The notes below the pieces were generated by a model. That model saw only the letters and a list, made by a program, of their open reading frames with translations. It searched no databases and was not told the origin of the DNA. 64,000 nucleotides of DNA, from contig CBDFFP010000008.1 of the NCBI GenBank assembly GCA_965246855.1, positions 1 to 64,000 of the forward strand, written 5' to 3'. Origin of the DNA: UBA1952 sp965246855. GTDB lineage: Bacteria; Bacteroidota; Bacteroidia; Chitinophagales; Chitinophagaceae. This document shows positions 42,622 through 51,752 of this stretch, piece by piece (within the stretch, counting starts at the first letter, position 1; each line of letters starts with the position of its first letter). Position numbers and translations under genes: made by a program.

Positions 42622-44085
42622 ATGAAAAGCATTCTCCGGCTCCTTTCTGCTTGTCTTCTCTGCCTCGCAACCGCATTTCCAACGGCTGCACAACAGGTAC
42701 AGTATTCCCCTTACAGTGATTTTAGCATTAAGGACGGCAACATGGCCGTGGTGGGCAAAACCGGCGGGCGCATCTATACTTTCCGGGGCGATGCCGAAGG
42801 CTATTTCTTAGATGCATGGAACGATTCCATGCAACTCGCCGCAACGGTGATTCTGGACTTTCTGCCCCAGAAAATTTACGATAACTATTTCGCCGTTTCC
42901 GGCGATTCCATCACGATGCTGTACCAATACCTGCAAGGCCGGGATTTGTTTCTCTACGGCGCGGTGATGGATAAAGAAGGAAGGCTCCTGCGACGCCCCT
43001 TGAAACTGGACCAGAAACGCACCGGTTTTCTCGGCGTCGGCGATAACGAGTACTACACCTTCGCGGCCTCTGACGACAAGCGCTGCTTTGTGGCCTATAC
43101 TCTCACTGACGACTCGCGGGAAATGGAAGTGAAAGCCGTAGTTTGCCAGAACGACCTTTCGGCTATCCGGCGCATCAACAGCACCGTGAAGCGGGACGGT
43201 AACCTGCTGGCCGGACGACCGGCGCTCACCAACAACCGCGACTTTGTTATTCCCGTGCGGCAGGCTACCGGTCGGCGCGATGCTTACGACGCGCTCTTGC
43301 TTGTTCGCTTCTCCGATTCCCTTAAAGGATTCAGCGCCACTTCGGTTCCGTTGGAAAATGTTTTTGTAGAAGAGCCTTTCATCCGCACCGCGCCGCAAGA
43401 CGGAAATCTCTACCTCGCCGCCTTTTATGATTCCAATAAAAGCGGCAATCCTGACGGGATTCTCTACGCGGGTTTTGACGGAAAAACCTTTAGCGAAATT
43501 CGCCGATTGAAAGTGCCTTTTGACGACCGGCTGCGCGCCATGACGGGCGAGCGCTCGCTGCGCCATGCCTTCGCCAATCAGCACATGCGGCAGTTGATTA
43601 TCCGCAACGACGGCGGCTTTGTGGCGATTTCTGAGGAAAGCTATGTGAACCTGCGCAACAACTATTCGCCCGGCTGGGGCTACTATAGCATGTATGGCCC
43701 GTTCATGGGCGGACAGCAGGTGCGCGAGTATTACTTCAACGATATTCTGGCGCTTTCGGTGGACAGCGCGGGCGCGATGCAATGGCCTTCGTTTATCCGC
43801 AAAGAGCAGTATTCGCAGGAAGACGGCGGACTTTTTTCTTCCTATTCCTTTGTGAATACCGGCAGCAATCTGGGCTTTCTGTTCAACAATTTCAACCGGC
43901 AGCGCAGCAGCATCAGTCTTGTGGAAATGGAAGACGACGGAAAGCAGCAATCCCGCAGTTTTGACATTGAAGGCGAAACCACGCCCGACTGGATTCCGCG
44001 CATGGCGAAGCAAGTGAGCGCAAGCGAAGTGGTGGTTCCATGCCTTTTGCGGAAGAAGATTTGCTTTGCGAAGGTTGTTTTTTAA
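42622..44085 (+). CDS. Secreted protein of unknown function
   Basis: 487 aa with signal peptide (MKSILRLLSACLLCLATAFP to AAQQ). Not recognised. The body is beta-rich, with regularly spaced strands and turns such as MLYQYLQGRDLFLYGAVMDK and YAGFDGKTFSEIRRLKVPF, which is compatible with a beta-propeller. No type IX sorting tail is visible. Its stop is followed 54 bases later by repeat array E. Confidence 0.7.
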   Translation: MKSILRLLSACLLCLATAFPTAAQQVQYSPYSDFSIKDGNMAVVGKTGGRIYTFRGDAEGYFLDAWNDSMQLAATVILDFLPQKIYDNYFAVSGDSITMLYQYLQGRDLFLYGAVMDKEGRLLRRPLKLDQKRTGFLGVGDNEYYTFAASDDKRCFVAYTLTDDSREMEVKAVVCQNDLSAIRRINSTVKRDGNLLAGRPALTNNRDFVIPVRQATGRRDAYDALLLVRFSDSLKGFSATSVPLENVFVEEPFIRTAPQDGNLYLAAFYDSNKSGNPDGILYAGFDGKTFSEIRRLKVPFDDRLRAMTGERSLRHAFANQHMRQLIIRNDGGFVAISEESYVNLRNNYSPGWGYYSMYGPFMGGQQVREYYFNDILALSVDSAGAMQWPSFIRKEQYSQEDGGLFSSYSFVNTGSNLGFLFNNFNRQRSSISLVEMEDDGKQQSRSFDIEGETTPDWIPRMAKQVSASEVVVPCLLRKKICFAKVVF

Positions 44086-44139
44086 AGATTTATCTCCTCA
44101 AAAGGGTTATGAAAGGGAGGACGCTTCTTCTCAAAAACC

Positions 44140-44321
44140 TTCTGCCCGATCATTGGGCAGCACTGCCCGACGACAAAAAAGCACTGCCCATCAATCGGGC
44201 AGTGCTGCCCATCCATCGGGCAGTGCTGCCCGACGACAAAAAAGTACTGCCCAATCATCGGGCAGCACTGCCCAATCATCCGGCAGCACTGCCCAATGAT
44301 CGGGCAGTGCTGCCGGAAGAC
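44140..44321. repeat. Array E: 21-nt palindromic tandem repeats
   Basis: Eight full and one partial 21-nt units from 44140. Most contain the imperfect palindrome CTGCCC...ATC...GGGCAG, and two units are replaced by CTGCCCGACGACAAAAAAG. One frame gives clean heptads (ALPDDKK, ALPINRA, VLPIHRA, VLPNHRA). The remaining gap, 44322-44552, shows only a short GC-rich palindrome and no gene. Confidence 0.9.
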
Positions 44322-44552
44322 TAAAACAGCGGAAAAATGCTTTGGAAGGGCCTTCGGGAGCAGAAAAACAGGAGACAGGATTGACAAACAGGATTGTATG
44401 CGTTTATAAAATTTATCTTTATCTGAAAAAATCAGGCGTGAATCGGTCTATAGTCCTCATCTTTTGGCCCCCCAAAAGGGCCTTGCCGGACGCAATCCGC
44501 TAAAGCCCACCTTTGCGCCGGTTTTTCTCTTCCCTTCTTTCTGTAAAAGCGC

Positions 44553-45539
44553 GTGCTTCATCTCGTCCGAAACAATACGCCCTATGCCGTTTTCACGCTG
44601 TTGATTCTGGCGATTGTTATTACCGCTATTCCGACGACTCCGGTGGCGCCTGTGGCCTTGCCGCCCGTCTCGCAGCCGCTGTATTATCTCTTTATTCGCG
44701 GGGGGGGAATCCTTACCGGAAATCATTCGTGGGCGTGGCAGATGCTCTACCTGGTGCTGCTTTTTTCGCAGGCGCTCTACGTTCATCTTATCACGCTTCG
44801 CCACCGGCTCTTGCCAAATGTGACCTTCACACCAGCATTTGCCTTCCTCATTTTTGCGGCGCTTTCCCCCCAGCTCAAAACCATTAGTCCGCCGCTTCTC
44901 GCCAATTTCTTTGTTCTCGGCGCGCTGGATGCGATGCTGCAATTTGGGAAACCCACGCAGCCCCGCCGCCTCATTTTCAACGCCGGTTTTCTGATTGGAA
45001 CGGCAGCCTTCGTGCAGTTTTCTTATCTGTTTATGGGCGGAATGCTGCTGATGGCGTTGCTGCTTTTGCGACCTTTTCATCCCGGCGAATATTTCTCGGC
45101 GTTGCTCGGGCTTATCACACCGCTGTATTTCATGGCGGGCATCATGTTCCTCACCGATGCGCTGCTGATGCTGCGGTCCTGGCCACTTTTACACATTCAA
45201 TCGCCGCCGTGGGCAGCTGCACAGAAGGGTGTTTTTATCGCGATTTATGCCGGAGCCGGACTGCTTTTGCTGGCCGGTTTGTGGCAACTGAACTTGCAAA
45301 TGAATCGCAGTGCGATTTATGTGCGGCGCAGTTGGGGCGTGGTCGTGAGCGGCTTATTGGTCTCTATTGCAACGGCGGTTTTCACCGCTACACGCGGCAC
45401 ACAAAGCTGGCTGGCGATAGCGCCGTTTTACGCATGGGTTGTCTCTGCTGCTTTGGAAGCCGAAAAGCCCCGTCGCTTTGCTATTTTCGCATTCTGGGTA
45501 GCCTTGGCGCTGCCTTTTGTGGGCAAGTTTTTCCTTTAA
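44553..45539 (+). CDS. Polytopic membrane protein, DUF6427-like
   Basis: 328 aa from GTG 44553. About nine to ten hydrophobic segments cover most of the length (for example FTLLILAIVITAIPTTP, MLYLVLLFSQALYVHL, FAFLIFAALSP, SYLFMGGMLLMALLLL, GLITPLYFMAGIMFLTDALL). The pattern resembles DUF6427-type proteins found beside purine genes in Bacteroidota. No catalytic motif was seen. It ends 22 bases before purQ, so the two are probably co-transcribed. Confidence 0.7.
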   Translation: MLHLVRNNTPYAVFTLLILAIVITAIPTTPVAPVALPPVSQPLYYLFIRGGGILTGNHSWAWQMLYLVLLFSQALYVHLITLRHRLLPNVTFTPAFAFLIFAALSPQLKTISPPLLANFFVLGALDAMLQFGKPTQPRRLIFNAGFLIGTAAFVQFSYLFMGGMLLMALLLLRPFHPGEYFSALLGLITPLYFMAGIMFLTDALLMLRSWPLLHIQSPPWAAAQKGVFIAIYAGAGLLLLAGLWQLNLQMNRSAIYVRRSWGVVVSGLLVSIATAVFTATRGTQSWLAIAPFYAWVVSAALEAEKPRRFAIFAFWVALALPFVGKFFL

Positions 45540-45561
45540 AATTCTCAACCTTTTTATTCCC

Positions 45562-46257
45562 TTGAAATTCGGAATCGTTGTCTTTCCCGGCTCCAACTGC
45601 GACCGCGATATGATGCACGCTTTGCAGGATGATTTGCAACAGGACGTGCAGATGCTCTGGCACAAAGACAATGACCTTTCGGTTTTTTCACCGGAGCGCG
45701 ACTGCATTGTTTTGCCCGGCGGCTTTTCCTACGGCGACTACTTGCGGTGCGGCGCACTGGCGCGTTTTTCCCCCATGATGGAAGCGGTGATAGGTTTTGC
45801 GAAAGAAGGCGGTAAAGTGCTGGGCGTGTGCAATGGCTTCCAGATTTTGTGTGAAAGCGGATTGCTTCCGGGCGTGCTGCTGCAAAACGACCACCAGAAA
45901 TTTGTGTGCAAAAACGTCTTTCTCAAAAGCGCCGAGAAGGAAAGCCTTATCGGAATGCGGGTGGGGGAGCGGGTCTTGAAAATTCCGGTGGCGCACGGTG
46001 AAGGCCGCTATCATGCTGACGCGGAGACGATGCAGAAACTGGAGGAAAACAATCAGATTCTCTTCCGTTATTGTAACGAAGCGGGCGAGATTCATCTGGA
46101 TTCCAACCCCAACGGCGCAACAGCGAATATTGCGGGCATCTGCAACGAAGGCCGTAATGTTTTCGGGATGATGCCCCACCCGGAACGCGCTACCAGCGAG
46201 ACGCTTGGCAACACGGATGGCCGACTCATTTTGAGCGCGCTGAATATGTGGAATTGA
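45562..46257 (+). CDS. purQ: Phosphoribosylformylglycinamidine synthase subunit PurQ
   Basis: Glutaminase subunit of FGAM synthase in purine synthesis. 231 aa if started at TTG 45562, which gives the conserved LKFGIVVFPGSNCDRD. The catalytic cysteine is C90 in GVCNGFQIL, and the His-Glu pair lies in MMPHPERA near the end. It is the small, separate subunit and works with PurL and PurS, which are not here. An in-frame upstream ATG at 45517 overlaps the previous gene and is not used. Confidence 0.94.
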   Translation: MKFGIVVFPGSNCDRDMMHALQDDLQQDVQMLWHKDNDLSVFSPERDCIVLPGGFSYGDYLRCGALARFSPMMEAVIGFAKEGGKVLGVCNGFQILCESGLLPGVLLQNDHQKFVCKNVFLKSAEKESLIGMRVGERVLKIPVAHGEGRYHADAETMQKLEENNQILFRYCNEAGEIHLDSNPNGATANIAGICNEGRNVFGMMPHPERATSETLGNTDGRLILSALNMWN

Positions 46258-46314
46258 GTGGTTGAAGTCTTTGCTTTCTTTTCTTTAAAAAAAATTTCCC
46301 CCAGCTTTTTCCCG

Positions 46315-48450
46315 ATGCGCAAATACCTTCTGCTTCTCCTTCTTACGCTGGCCTTTTCCTTTCCGGGAATGGCCCAGATAATTGCCGACCCAACTACCTG
46401 GACGTATGGAGTGAAGGAAAAAAGTGCCGGGAAATATGAGGTGCTTTTCCGGCTGAAGCTGAAGGAAAAGTGGCACATCTGGAGTCTGGAGCCGGGCGGC
46501 GATGGCTTACAGGTTCCGCCAAGCTTTACGTTTGAGCCACAGCCGGGATTAAAAGTTCTGGGCAGCGTTACAGAGAAAGGCGCAACCAAGCATACCGGCC
46601 CGATGGACGGCGTGGACGGCATCGTGAATTATTTTGAGGGCAGCGTTACCTACACGCAAAACATTGAAGCGAAGGCCGGAATGAAACTCACTGGCTCACA
46701 CAAGTATCAGGTCTGCGACGACAAAATGTGCCTCGCGCCAAAAAACAAAAAATTCTCTGTACAAATTGGCGGCAGCGCAGACAGCGCAAAAAAAAAAGAT
46801 GACACGGTAGCGGCGATTAGCCCCGTTATTCCAGTGGATACACTGGTTTCCACAACCGGAAATGCAAGCAATGACTCCAGCAAAACGGCGATTGTTGCGG
46901 AAAACCCTACTGCTCCGAATACGCCTTCTAACCCCGGAGATTCAACGCCTGATTCGGGCGGCAAAGGCTTGCTCTGGCTGTTTCTCGCGGCTTTCGGTGG
47001 CGGGCTGCTGGCGGTAACTACGCCCTGCGTCTATTCCATGATTCCGATTACGGTGAGCTTCTTCACCAAGCGTAGCAAAACGCGGCAGGAAGGCATCCGA
47101 AACGCACTACTGTATTCCGCATCCATCATCATCATCTTCACGCTGCTCGGTGTGCTGATTTCAGCAGCATTTGGGGGAAATGCACTGAACAATCTGAGTA
47201 CCAACTGGATCGCCAACCTGTTTTTCTTCGTCATTTTCGTGGTGTTCGGCATCTCGTTTCTGGGCGCTTTTGAAATCACGCTGCCGTCGTCGTGGACGAA
47301 TGTTACCGACTCCAAAGCCAACACCAAATCTTTTGGCGGTATCTTCTTCATGGCGCTCACGCTGGTGATTGTTTCCTTCTCCTGCACCGGGCCGATTGTG
47401 GGGCCGCTGTTGGTAGCGGCGGGCAAAGGCGGACGCGTTGGCCCTGCTGTGGGTATGTTTGGCTTTTCCTGCGGACTGGCGTTGCCGTTTGCACTTTTTG
47501 CCATTTTTCCAAGCGCGCTCAACAAGCTTGCGGCGGGTGGCGGCTGGCTTAATCAGGTAAAGGTTTTCCTGGGCTTTATAGAGCTGATGCTGGCGCTGAA
47601 ATTCTTTTCCAACGCCGACCTCGCGCGCGGCTGGCGCATCCTTGACCGCGAAATTTTCATCAGTCTTTGGGTGGTGCTGAGCGTGCTGCTGGGCTTGTAT
47701 TTGTTGGGAAGACTCAAACTCTCGCACGACGACGCGACGGCCAAAAACGTGTACGGGCAGGAATACGTTTCCTTGCCGAAACTGTTCCTTGCCATTGCTT
47801 CCTTCGCTTTTGCAGTTTATATGATTCCCGGACTTTGGGGCGCTCCGCTGAAAGGCTTGAGCCAGTTTTTGCCGCCGATGGGCACGCAGGATTTTGTGTC
47901 GGGTGGGGGAAGCAGCCACGCTTCTTCGGAAGGCGGAAATGGTCCCGTGCCGGTGAAGTATGCAGAAGAGTTAAGAATTTATGAGCCGGAAGTGGTGACC
48001 AAATTCGGGCTGCAAACCTTCTACGATTACGACGAAGCACTGGCTGCCGGGAAGGCTTTGAATAAACCCGTGATGCTGGATTTTACGGGCATCAACTGCG
48101 TAAACTGCCGCAAGATGGAAAGCCAAGTGTGGAGCGACCCGGGCGTGATGAAAATGCTGAAAGAAGACTTCGTCATTGCCTCTCTTTACTGTGATTACGA
48201 CAAGATGGATTTGCCCAAGAGCGAGCAACGCTTCTCGAAGATTCTGAACTCGGAAGTCGTTACCCTCGGCGATTATAACGAAGCCTTACAGGCCGAGAAA
48301 TTCGGGGCAAACTCCCAGCCGTTCTACTTTTTTGTGGATGGAGAAGGCAACAAGCTAACAGACAAAGGCTATGGCTATGACCCGAATGTGGCGAAGTTTA
48401 TCCGGCATCTGGAAGACGTGAAAAAAACGTTTGCCGAAAGCGCAAAGTAG
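46315..48450 (+). CDS. DsbD-like thiol:disulfide interchange protein
   Basis: 711 aa from ATG 46315. After a signal peptide, an N-terminal DsbD alpha-like domain (about 20-150) contains SHKYQVCDDKMC. A variable Ser/Thr/Pro linker follows, then a membrane core of about eight segments with the redox cysteines TPCVYSMI and SCTGPIVGP. The C-terminal thioredoxin domain has C-V-N-C in FTGINCVNCRKME. It passes electrons from cytoplasmic thioredoxin across the inner membrane to periplasmic partners, for example in cytochrome c maturation or disulfide repair. Confidence 0.9.
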   Translation: MRKYLLLLLLTLAFSFPGMAQIIADPTTWTYGVKEKSAGKYEVLFRLKLKEKWHIWSLEPGGDGLQVPPSFTFEPQPGLKVLGSVTEKGATKHTGPMDGVDGIVNYFEGSVTYTQNIEAKAGMKLTGSHKYQVCDDKMCLAPKNKKFSVQIGGSADSAKKKDDTVAAISPVIPVDTLVSTTGNASNDSSKTAIVAENPTAPNTPSNPGDSTPDSGGKGLLWLFLAAFGGGLLAVTTPCVYSMIPITVSFFTKRSKTRQEGIRNALLYSASIIIIFTLLGVLISAAFGGNALNNLSTNWIANLFFFVIFVVFGISFLGAFEITLPSSWTNVTDSKANTKSFGGIFFMALTLVIVSFSCTGPIVGPLLVAAGKGGRVGPAVGMFGFSCGLALPFALFAIFPSALNKLAAGGGWLNQVKVFLGFIELMLALKFFSNADLARGWRILDREIFISLWVVLSVLLGLYLLGRLKLSHDDATAKNVYGQEYVSLPKLFLAIASFAFAVYMIPGLWGAPLKGLSQFLPPMGTQDFVSGGGSSHASSEGGNGPVPVKYAEELRIYEPEVVTKFGLQTFYDYDEALAAGKALNKPVMLDFTGINCVNCRKMESQVWSDPGVMKMLKEDFVIASLYCDYDKMDLPKSEQRFSKILNSEVVTLGDYNEALQAEKFGANSQPFYFFVDGEGNKLTDKGYGYDPNVAKFIRHLEDVKKTFAESAK

Positions 48451-48527
48451 CGGGTTTGGTTAGAATGATAGTGGAGACAGACTTGATGGAAGCCCTTTAA
48501 GGGCGTAAGGTCTGTGGGAAAGCAAAG

Positions 48528-48602
48528 AAAGAAGAAGTCCCGTAAGGACACAGGTTTGACCTTTTCTAAAATCAAACCTGCGCCCTACGGGACTTCTTCT
48601 TT
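48528..48602. repeat. Imperfect 31-bp inverted repeat
   Basis: AAAGAAGAAGTCCCGTA at 48528-48544 and ACAGGTTTGA at 48550-48559 pair with 48572-48602, with one extra base and two mismatches. It follows the dsbD gene and could act as a long terminator hairpin. A partial third piece (CGTCCCTACGGGAT) lies at 48633-48646. Confidence 0.7.
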
Positions 48603-48672
48603 TAAAACCACCTTCTCTTCTAGCAAACACTGCGTCCCTACGGGATTTGGGTTCCCCTTTCTATTAAAACGT

Positions 48673-48861
48673 CCATGCATCCTATACAGACGGGATACAG
48701 CGCTGCATTAAACCGGTACAATGATAAAAATAATTAGTACATTAGCTTTAAAAATTGGTACAATGATAAAAATAGCTGCTGCTTTACTATTTAAAGGACT
48801 GTCATGGGCATTTTTTGCCGTCTTGTTTTTCCTTAAAGTCGGTTATCCGTTTTGTCAGAAG
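48673..48861. repeat. Array H: weak 21-nt repeats
   Basis: Clear units at 48715, 48736 and 48757 (GGTACAATGATAAAAATA repeated 42 nt apart, with an intermediate AGTACATTAG form), with fading 21-nt steps from 48673 to 48861. AT-rich. It produces a heptad-like false open frame starting at 48721. The weakest of the set. Confidence 0.5.
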
Positions 48862-48977
48862 GCGTTTTCAGAGCCTCGTAAGCGGAAGGCATGCCTTATC
48901 TTTCAGCGTTAAAAGGCTGTCGCAGAAAAAACGGTACAATTCTTGCAACGTCGTAAAATTCCAATCCAACAACATTC

Positions 48978-49454
48978 ATGGAACACACCAACCAAATCGG
49001 CCTAGACGGCGCTAAAAGCCAGCAACTTGCTAACCTGTTGAACGATCTTCTTTCCAACTATTCCGTTTTCTACCAAAATGCGCGCGGCTATCACTGGAAC
49101 ATTCAGGGCGAGAAATTCTTTGAGCTTCACCTTAAGTTTGAAGAGCTTTACAACGACCTTTTTCTGAAAATAGACGAAGTGGCCGAGCGCATCCTCACGC
49201 TGGGACACCGCCCGGAATATCGTTTTTCCAGTTACCTCTCCGAGGCGGCCATCCCCGAAAGCAAAGAAGTGAGTGATGGCAAAACGGCCATTGAAGAAAT
49301 CCTTACCGCCTTCAAAACCCTGCTCACCAAACAGCGCGAAATCCTGCGCCTCGCTGCCGAGACCGAAGACGAAGGCACCAACGCCCTGATGAGCGATTAT
49401 ATCCGCGCGCAGGAAAAGCTGGTGTGGATGTACTCGGCATATCTGAGCCGGTAA
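48978..49454 (+). CDS. dps: Dps-type DNA-binding starvation protein
   Basis: Ferritin-like dodecamer that oxidises iron with hydrogen peroxide and protects DNA. 158 aa. The ferroxidase site includes H39 in GYHWNIQG, the aspartate-glutamate set in LKIDEVAERI, and LHLKFEELYND. The four-helix bundle is complete. The N-terminus lacks the long Lys-rich tail of E. coli Dps, so DNA binding may be weak. Followed by a strong terminator. Confidence 0.93.
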   Translation: MEHTNQIGLDGAKSQQLANLLNDLLSNYSVFYQNARGYHWNIQGEKFFELHLKFEELYNDLFLKIDEVAERILTLGHRPEYRFSSYLSEAAIPESKEVSDGKTAIEEILTAFKTLLTKQREILRLAAETEDEGTNALMSDYIRAQEKLVWMYSAYLSR

Positions 49455-49471
49455 AGGAACTGCTTTGCGGT

Positions 49472-49513
49472 AAGCCCCGAAGTGCTTTTTTAACAGCACT
49501 TCGGGGCTTTTTC
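49472..49513 (+). terminator. Terminator after dps
   Basis: AAGCCCCGAAGTGCT at 49472-49486 pairs perfectly with AGCACTTCGGGGCTT at 49495-49509, followed by TTTTC. Confidence 0.92.
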
Positions 49514-49574
49514 AGGTTTGGGAACGGGTCACAAAAGGCACCGGGCAGCGATCAACCTTCAAACCCTTTTCCCT

Positions 49575-50444
49575 ATGAAATCCCTTTCTCTTCTGGCCGG
49601 TTTTTGCCTTTTGCTGGCATCCTGCCAAAGTCGCCCGGAATCTGCCGCTTCTGAAAAAGCCGCATTGGATGGCAGCCAGGAAGACGCCTCTGTTTCCGGC
49701 CTCACGGGCGATTCTGCGAAGCTGATTACCACCAGCAGCATGAGCCTTCAGGTGGCGCATGTGGACAGCTTTGTACGCGACGCAATCCAGCTGACGCAGG
49801 CACTGGGCGGAACGGTTGTGCGGCAGGAAATAACCTACACACCTGTACGCCACCGTGAAGAGCCCATTTCTTCGGATTCCCTGCTCCTGATAGAAGCCAT
49901 TGCACCGCAGGCGACGCTCGCGGTTCGCATTCCCGTACTGCAACTGGACAGTTTTTTGTTTGTGGTAACCGACAGAAGCCTGTATCCATTAAGTCGTTTA
50001 GTAGAAACAGAAGATGCAAGTCTGCGTTATCTGGAAAACACCCTAAAACTTCAAAACCGGGACAAAACGGTTTCCGAAGCGCCTGCGGCGGTGAAAAATA
50101 CTTCTTTGCGCGACCGCATAGCCTTGCGCGACGAAGCCATTACACACGATTTGGACAACCGCAGCATCAACGCTGAAGTGCGCTATAGCTTGTTGAACCT
50201 GACGCTCACGCAAAACCCGGTTGTTCGGCGAACAACCGTGGCAAACCTTGCGATTGACGATTACCGGCTGCCGGTTTCTGCGCGGCTCTCAGGCGCGTTC
50301 AGCAGCGGCTTCCGTTATTTTGGGGATTTCCTTTTCGGGGTGTTGCACCTGTGGCTCTTTATCGTTGTTGGCATCGCTGGTTTTCTGGTGCTGCGCCATT
50401 TCCGCCGAACCCGAAAAGCGCCTTTCCCGGCCTTGAAATCCTAG
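49575..50444 (+). CDS. DUF4349 lipoprotein
   Basis: 289 aa from ATG 49575. The lipobox is LLASC. The DUF4349 body has the usual LITTSSMSLQVAHVDSFVRD and LAVRIPVLQLDSFLFVV. A helical coiled-coil stretch follows (YLENTLKLQNRDKTV and DRIALRDEAITHDLDNRSIN), then a C-terminal membrane helix (HLWLFIVVGIAGFLVLRHF). It is probably a periplasmic coiled-coil anchored at both ends. Function unknown. Confidence 0.85.
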   Translation: MKSLSLLAGFCLLLASCQSRPESAASEKAALDGSQEDASVSGLTGDSAKLITTSSMSLQVAHVDSFVRDAIQLTQALGGTVVRQEITYTPVRHREEPISSDSLLLIEAIAPQATLAVRIPVLQLDSFLFVVTDRSLYPLSRLVETEDASLRYLENTLKLQNRDKTVSEAPAAVKNTSLRDRIALRDEAITHDLDNRSINAEVRYSLLNLTLTQNPVVRRTTVANLAIDDYRLPVSARLSGAFSSGFRYFGDFLFGVLHLWLFIVVGIAGFLVLRHFRRTRKAPFPALKS

Positions 50445-50484
50445 CGCGGCACGCCGGATTTTTACCTGCTGCTACCTTTACCGC

Positions 50485-51282
50485 ATGGCGCAAAATCTTT
50501 TTCCGCTGCTGCGCACCGTGCAGGTAACGCGCTACGTGATGCCGTTGCGCGAAGGCGGCTCGCTGCCGGCTATTACCGAAGCCGACGACGGCTTCCAGTA
50601 CGTGCTGAAATTCCTGGGCGCGGGGCAGGGCGTGAAAGCGCTGATTGCGGAATTGATTGGCGGCGAAATTGCCCGTGCGATGGGATTGAAAATGCCGGAA
50701 ATGGTATTGGCTATGCTGGACGAAGCCTTTGGCCGCACCGAGCCGGACGAAGAAATTCAGGACTTGCTGAAGAAAAGCGTGGGGCTGAATTTGGGTGTGC
50801 ATTTCCTCAGCGGTGCAATGACCTACGACATTGCCGTGGAGCAGCCCGACCCGTTTCTGGCTTCGCAGATTGTGTGGCTGGATGCTTTGCTTTTCAACGT
50901 GGACCGCACCGCGCGTAACCCGAATATGCTGTTCTGGAAAGATGAATTGTGGCTGATAGACCACGGCGCCAGTCTGTTCTTCCACCACAACTGGGACCGC
51001 CGCGAAAGCTATATCCACAAACCGTTTGCGCAGATAAAAGACCATGTGCTTTTGCCTTATGCTACGGCATTGCAAGAAGCAGATGCACAGGCGAAAAAAG
51101 CCCTGACACCGGACGTGATTAGTCGCATCACCGACGCCCTTCCTGACGACTGGCTGCAATGGCCGGATGCAACAGAAAATCCTGCTGAAATCCGTGCTTT
51201 TTACAACCGCTTCCTGCAAGAGCGGATTGCCGATTCTTCCACGTTCTTAAACGCCGCCGAAGATGAAGCCGCACTTGTATGA
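50485..51282 (+). CDS. HipA-like kinase-fold protein
   Basis: 265 aa of the HipA_2 type. Kinase-like elements are YVLKFLGAGQGVKALIAELI near the N-terminus, the loop WLDALLFNVDRTARNPNML, where NVDR corresponds to HipA's catalytic aspartate region, and LWLIDHGASLFFHH, where the DHG acts like a DFG/metal motif. HipA toxins phosphorylate a tRNA synthetase, but these shorter forms have unknown targets. It overlaps the following DUF3037 gene by 20 bases, a conserved pairing. No HipB-like HTH gene is next to it. Toxin, regulator and repair roles are all open. Confidence 0.8.
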   Translation: MAQNLFPLLRTVQVTRYVMPLREGGSLPAITEADDGFQYVLKFLGAGQGVKALIAELIGGEIARAMGLKMPEMVLAMLDEAFGRTEPDEEIQDLLKKSVGLNLGVHFLSGAMTYDIAVEQPDPFLASQIVWLDALLFNVDRTARNPNMLFWKDELWLIDHGASLFFHHNWDRRESYIHKPFAQIKDHVLLPYATALQEADAQAKKALTPDVISRITDALPDDWLQWPDATENPAEIRAFYNRFLQERIADSSTFLNAAEDEAALV

Positions 51283-51646
51283 ATACAGCGTAATTCGCAT
51301 CGTGCCCCGCGTGGAGCGCGAAGAATTTATCAACGCGGGCGTTATTGTTTTTTGCAAAAAAGAGAAGTTTTTGCGCTGCCTTTGGGAGTTGGACAAAGCC
51401 AAAATAAAGGCGCTTGACCCGGAGGCTGACCTGCTGCTTTTGCGCCGAAATCTGGAAGCTTTCGCCGCCATTGCGGCGGGTGAAAAAGGATGCAAAAGTC
51501 TGATTGCACATCTGGAGCCGCCGGAGCGTTTTCGCTGGCTGACGGCGACGCGCAGCACGATGATTCAGGCAGGAAAAATCCACGCCGGACTGACAGATGA
51601 CCTGCCCAGAATCACCCGCAGTTTGTTTGGGAAAATGGTGCACTGA
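51263..51646 (+). CDS. DUF3037 protein
   Basis: 127 aa. The family begins with YSVIRIVPRVEREEFINAGV, repeated here, then VIVFCKKEKFLRCLWELDKA. These small proteins frequently sit directly after HipA_2-type genes, as here with a 20-base overlap, which points to coupled translation and a two-part module. It contains no known DNA-binding motif, so it does not replace HipB in an obvious way. Confidence 0.85.
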   Translation: MKPHLYEYSVIRIVPRVEREEFINAGVIVFCKKEKFLRCLWELDKAKIKALDPEADLLLLRRNLEAFAAIAAGEKGCKSLIAHLEPPERFRWLTATRSTMIQAGKIHAGLTDDLPRITRSLFGKMVH

Positions 51647-51677
51647 AAGGCTGTTTGTTTAAACAATTTTAACGTTA

Positions 51678-51714
51678 TAAAAAAGGCTTTTGGACAACTC
51701 CAAAGCCTTTTTTT
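51678..51714 (+). terminator. Terminator after the HipA-DUF3037 pair
   Basis: GGCTTTTGGA pairs with TCCAAAGCC with one bulged base, flanked by six A and eight T. Confidence 0.85.
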
Positions 51715-51752
51715 TGTTCTATTCCGTACTCACTTAACTCCCTCAAAATCAG

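Noticed and set aside
48721..48912. 63-aa hydrophobic protein
   Set aside because: It starts inside array H, has the heptad look of a repeat frame and overlaps no other evidence of coding.
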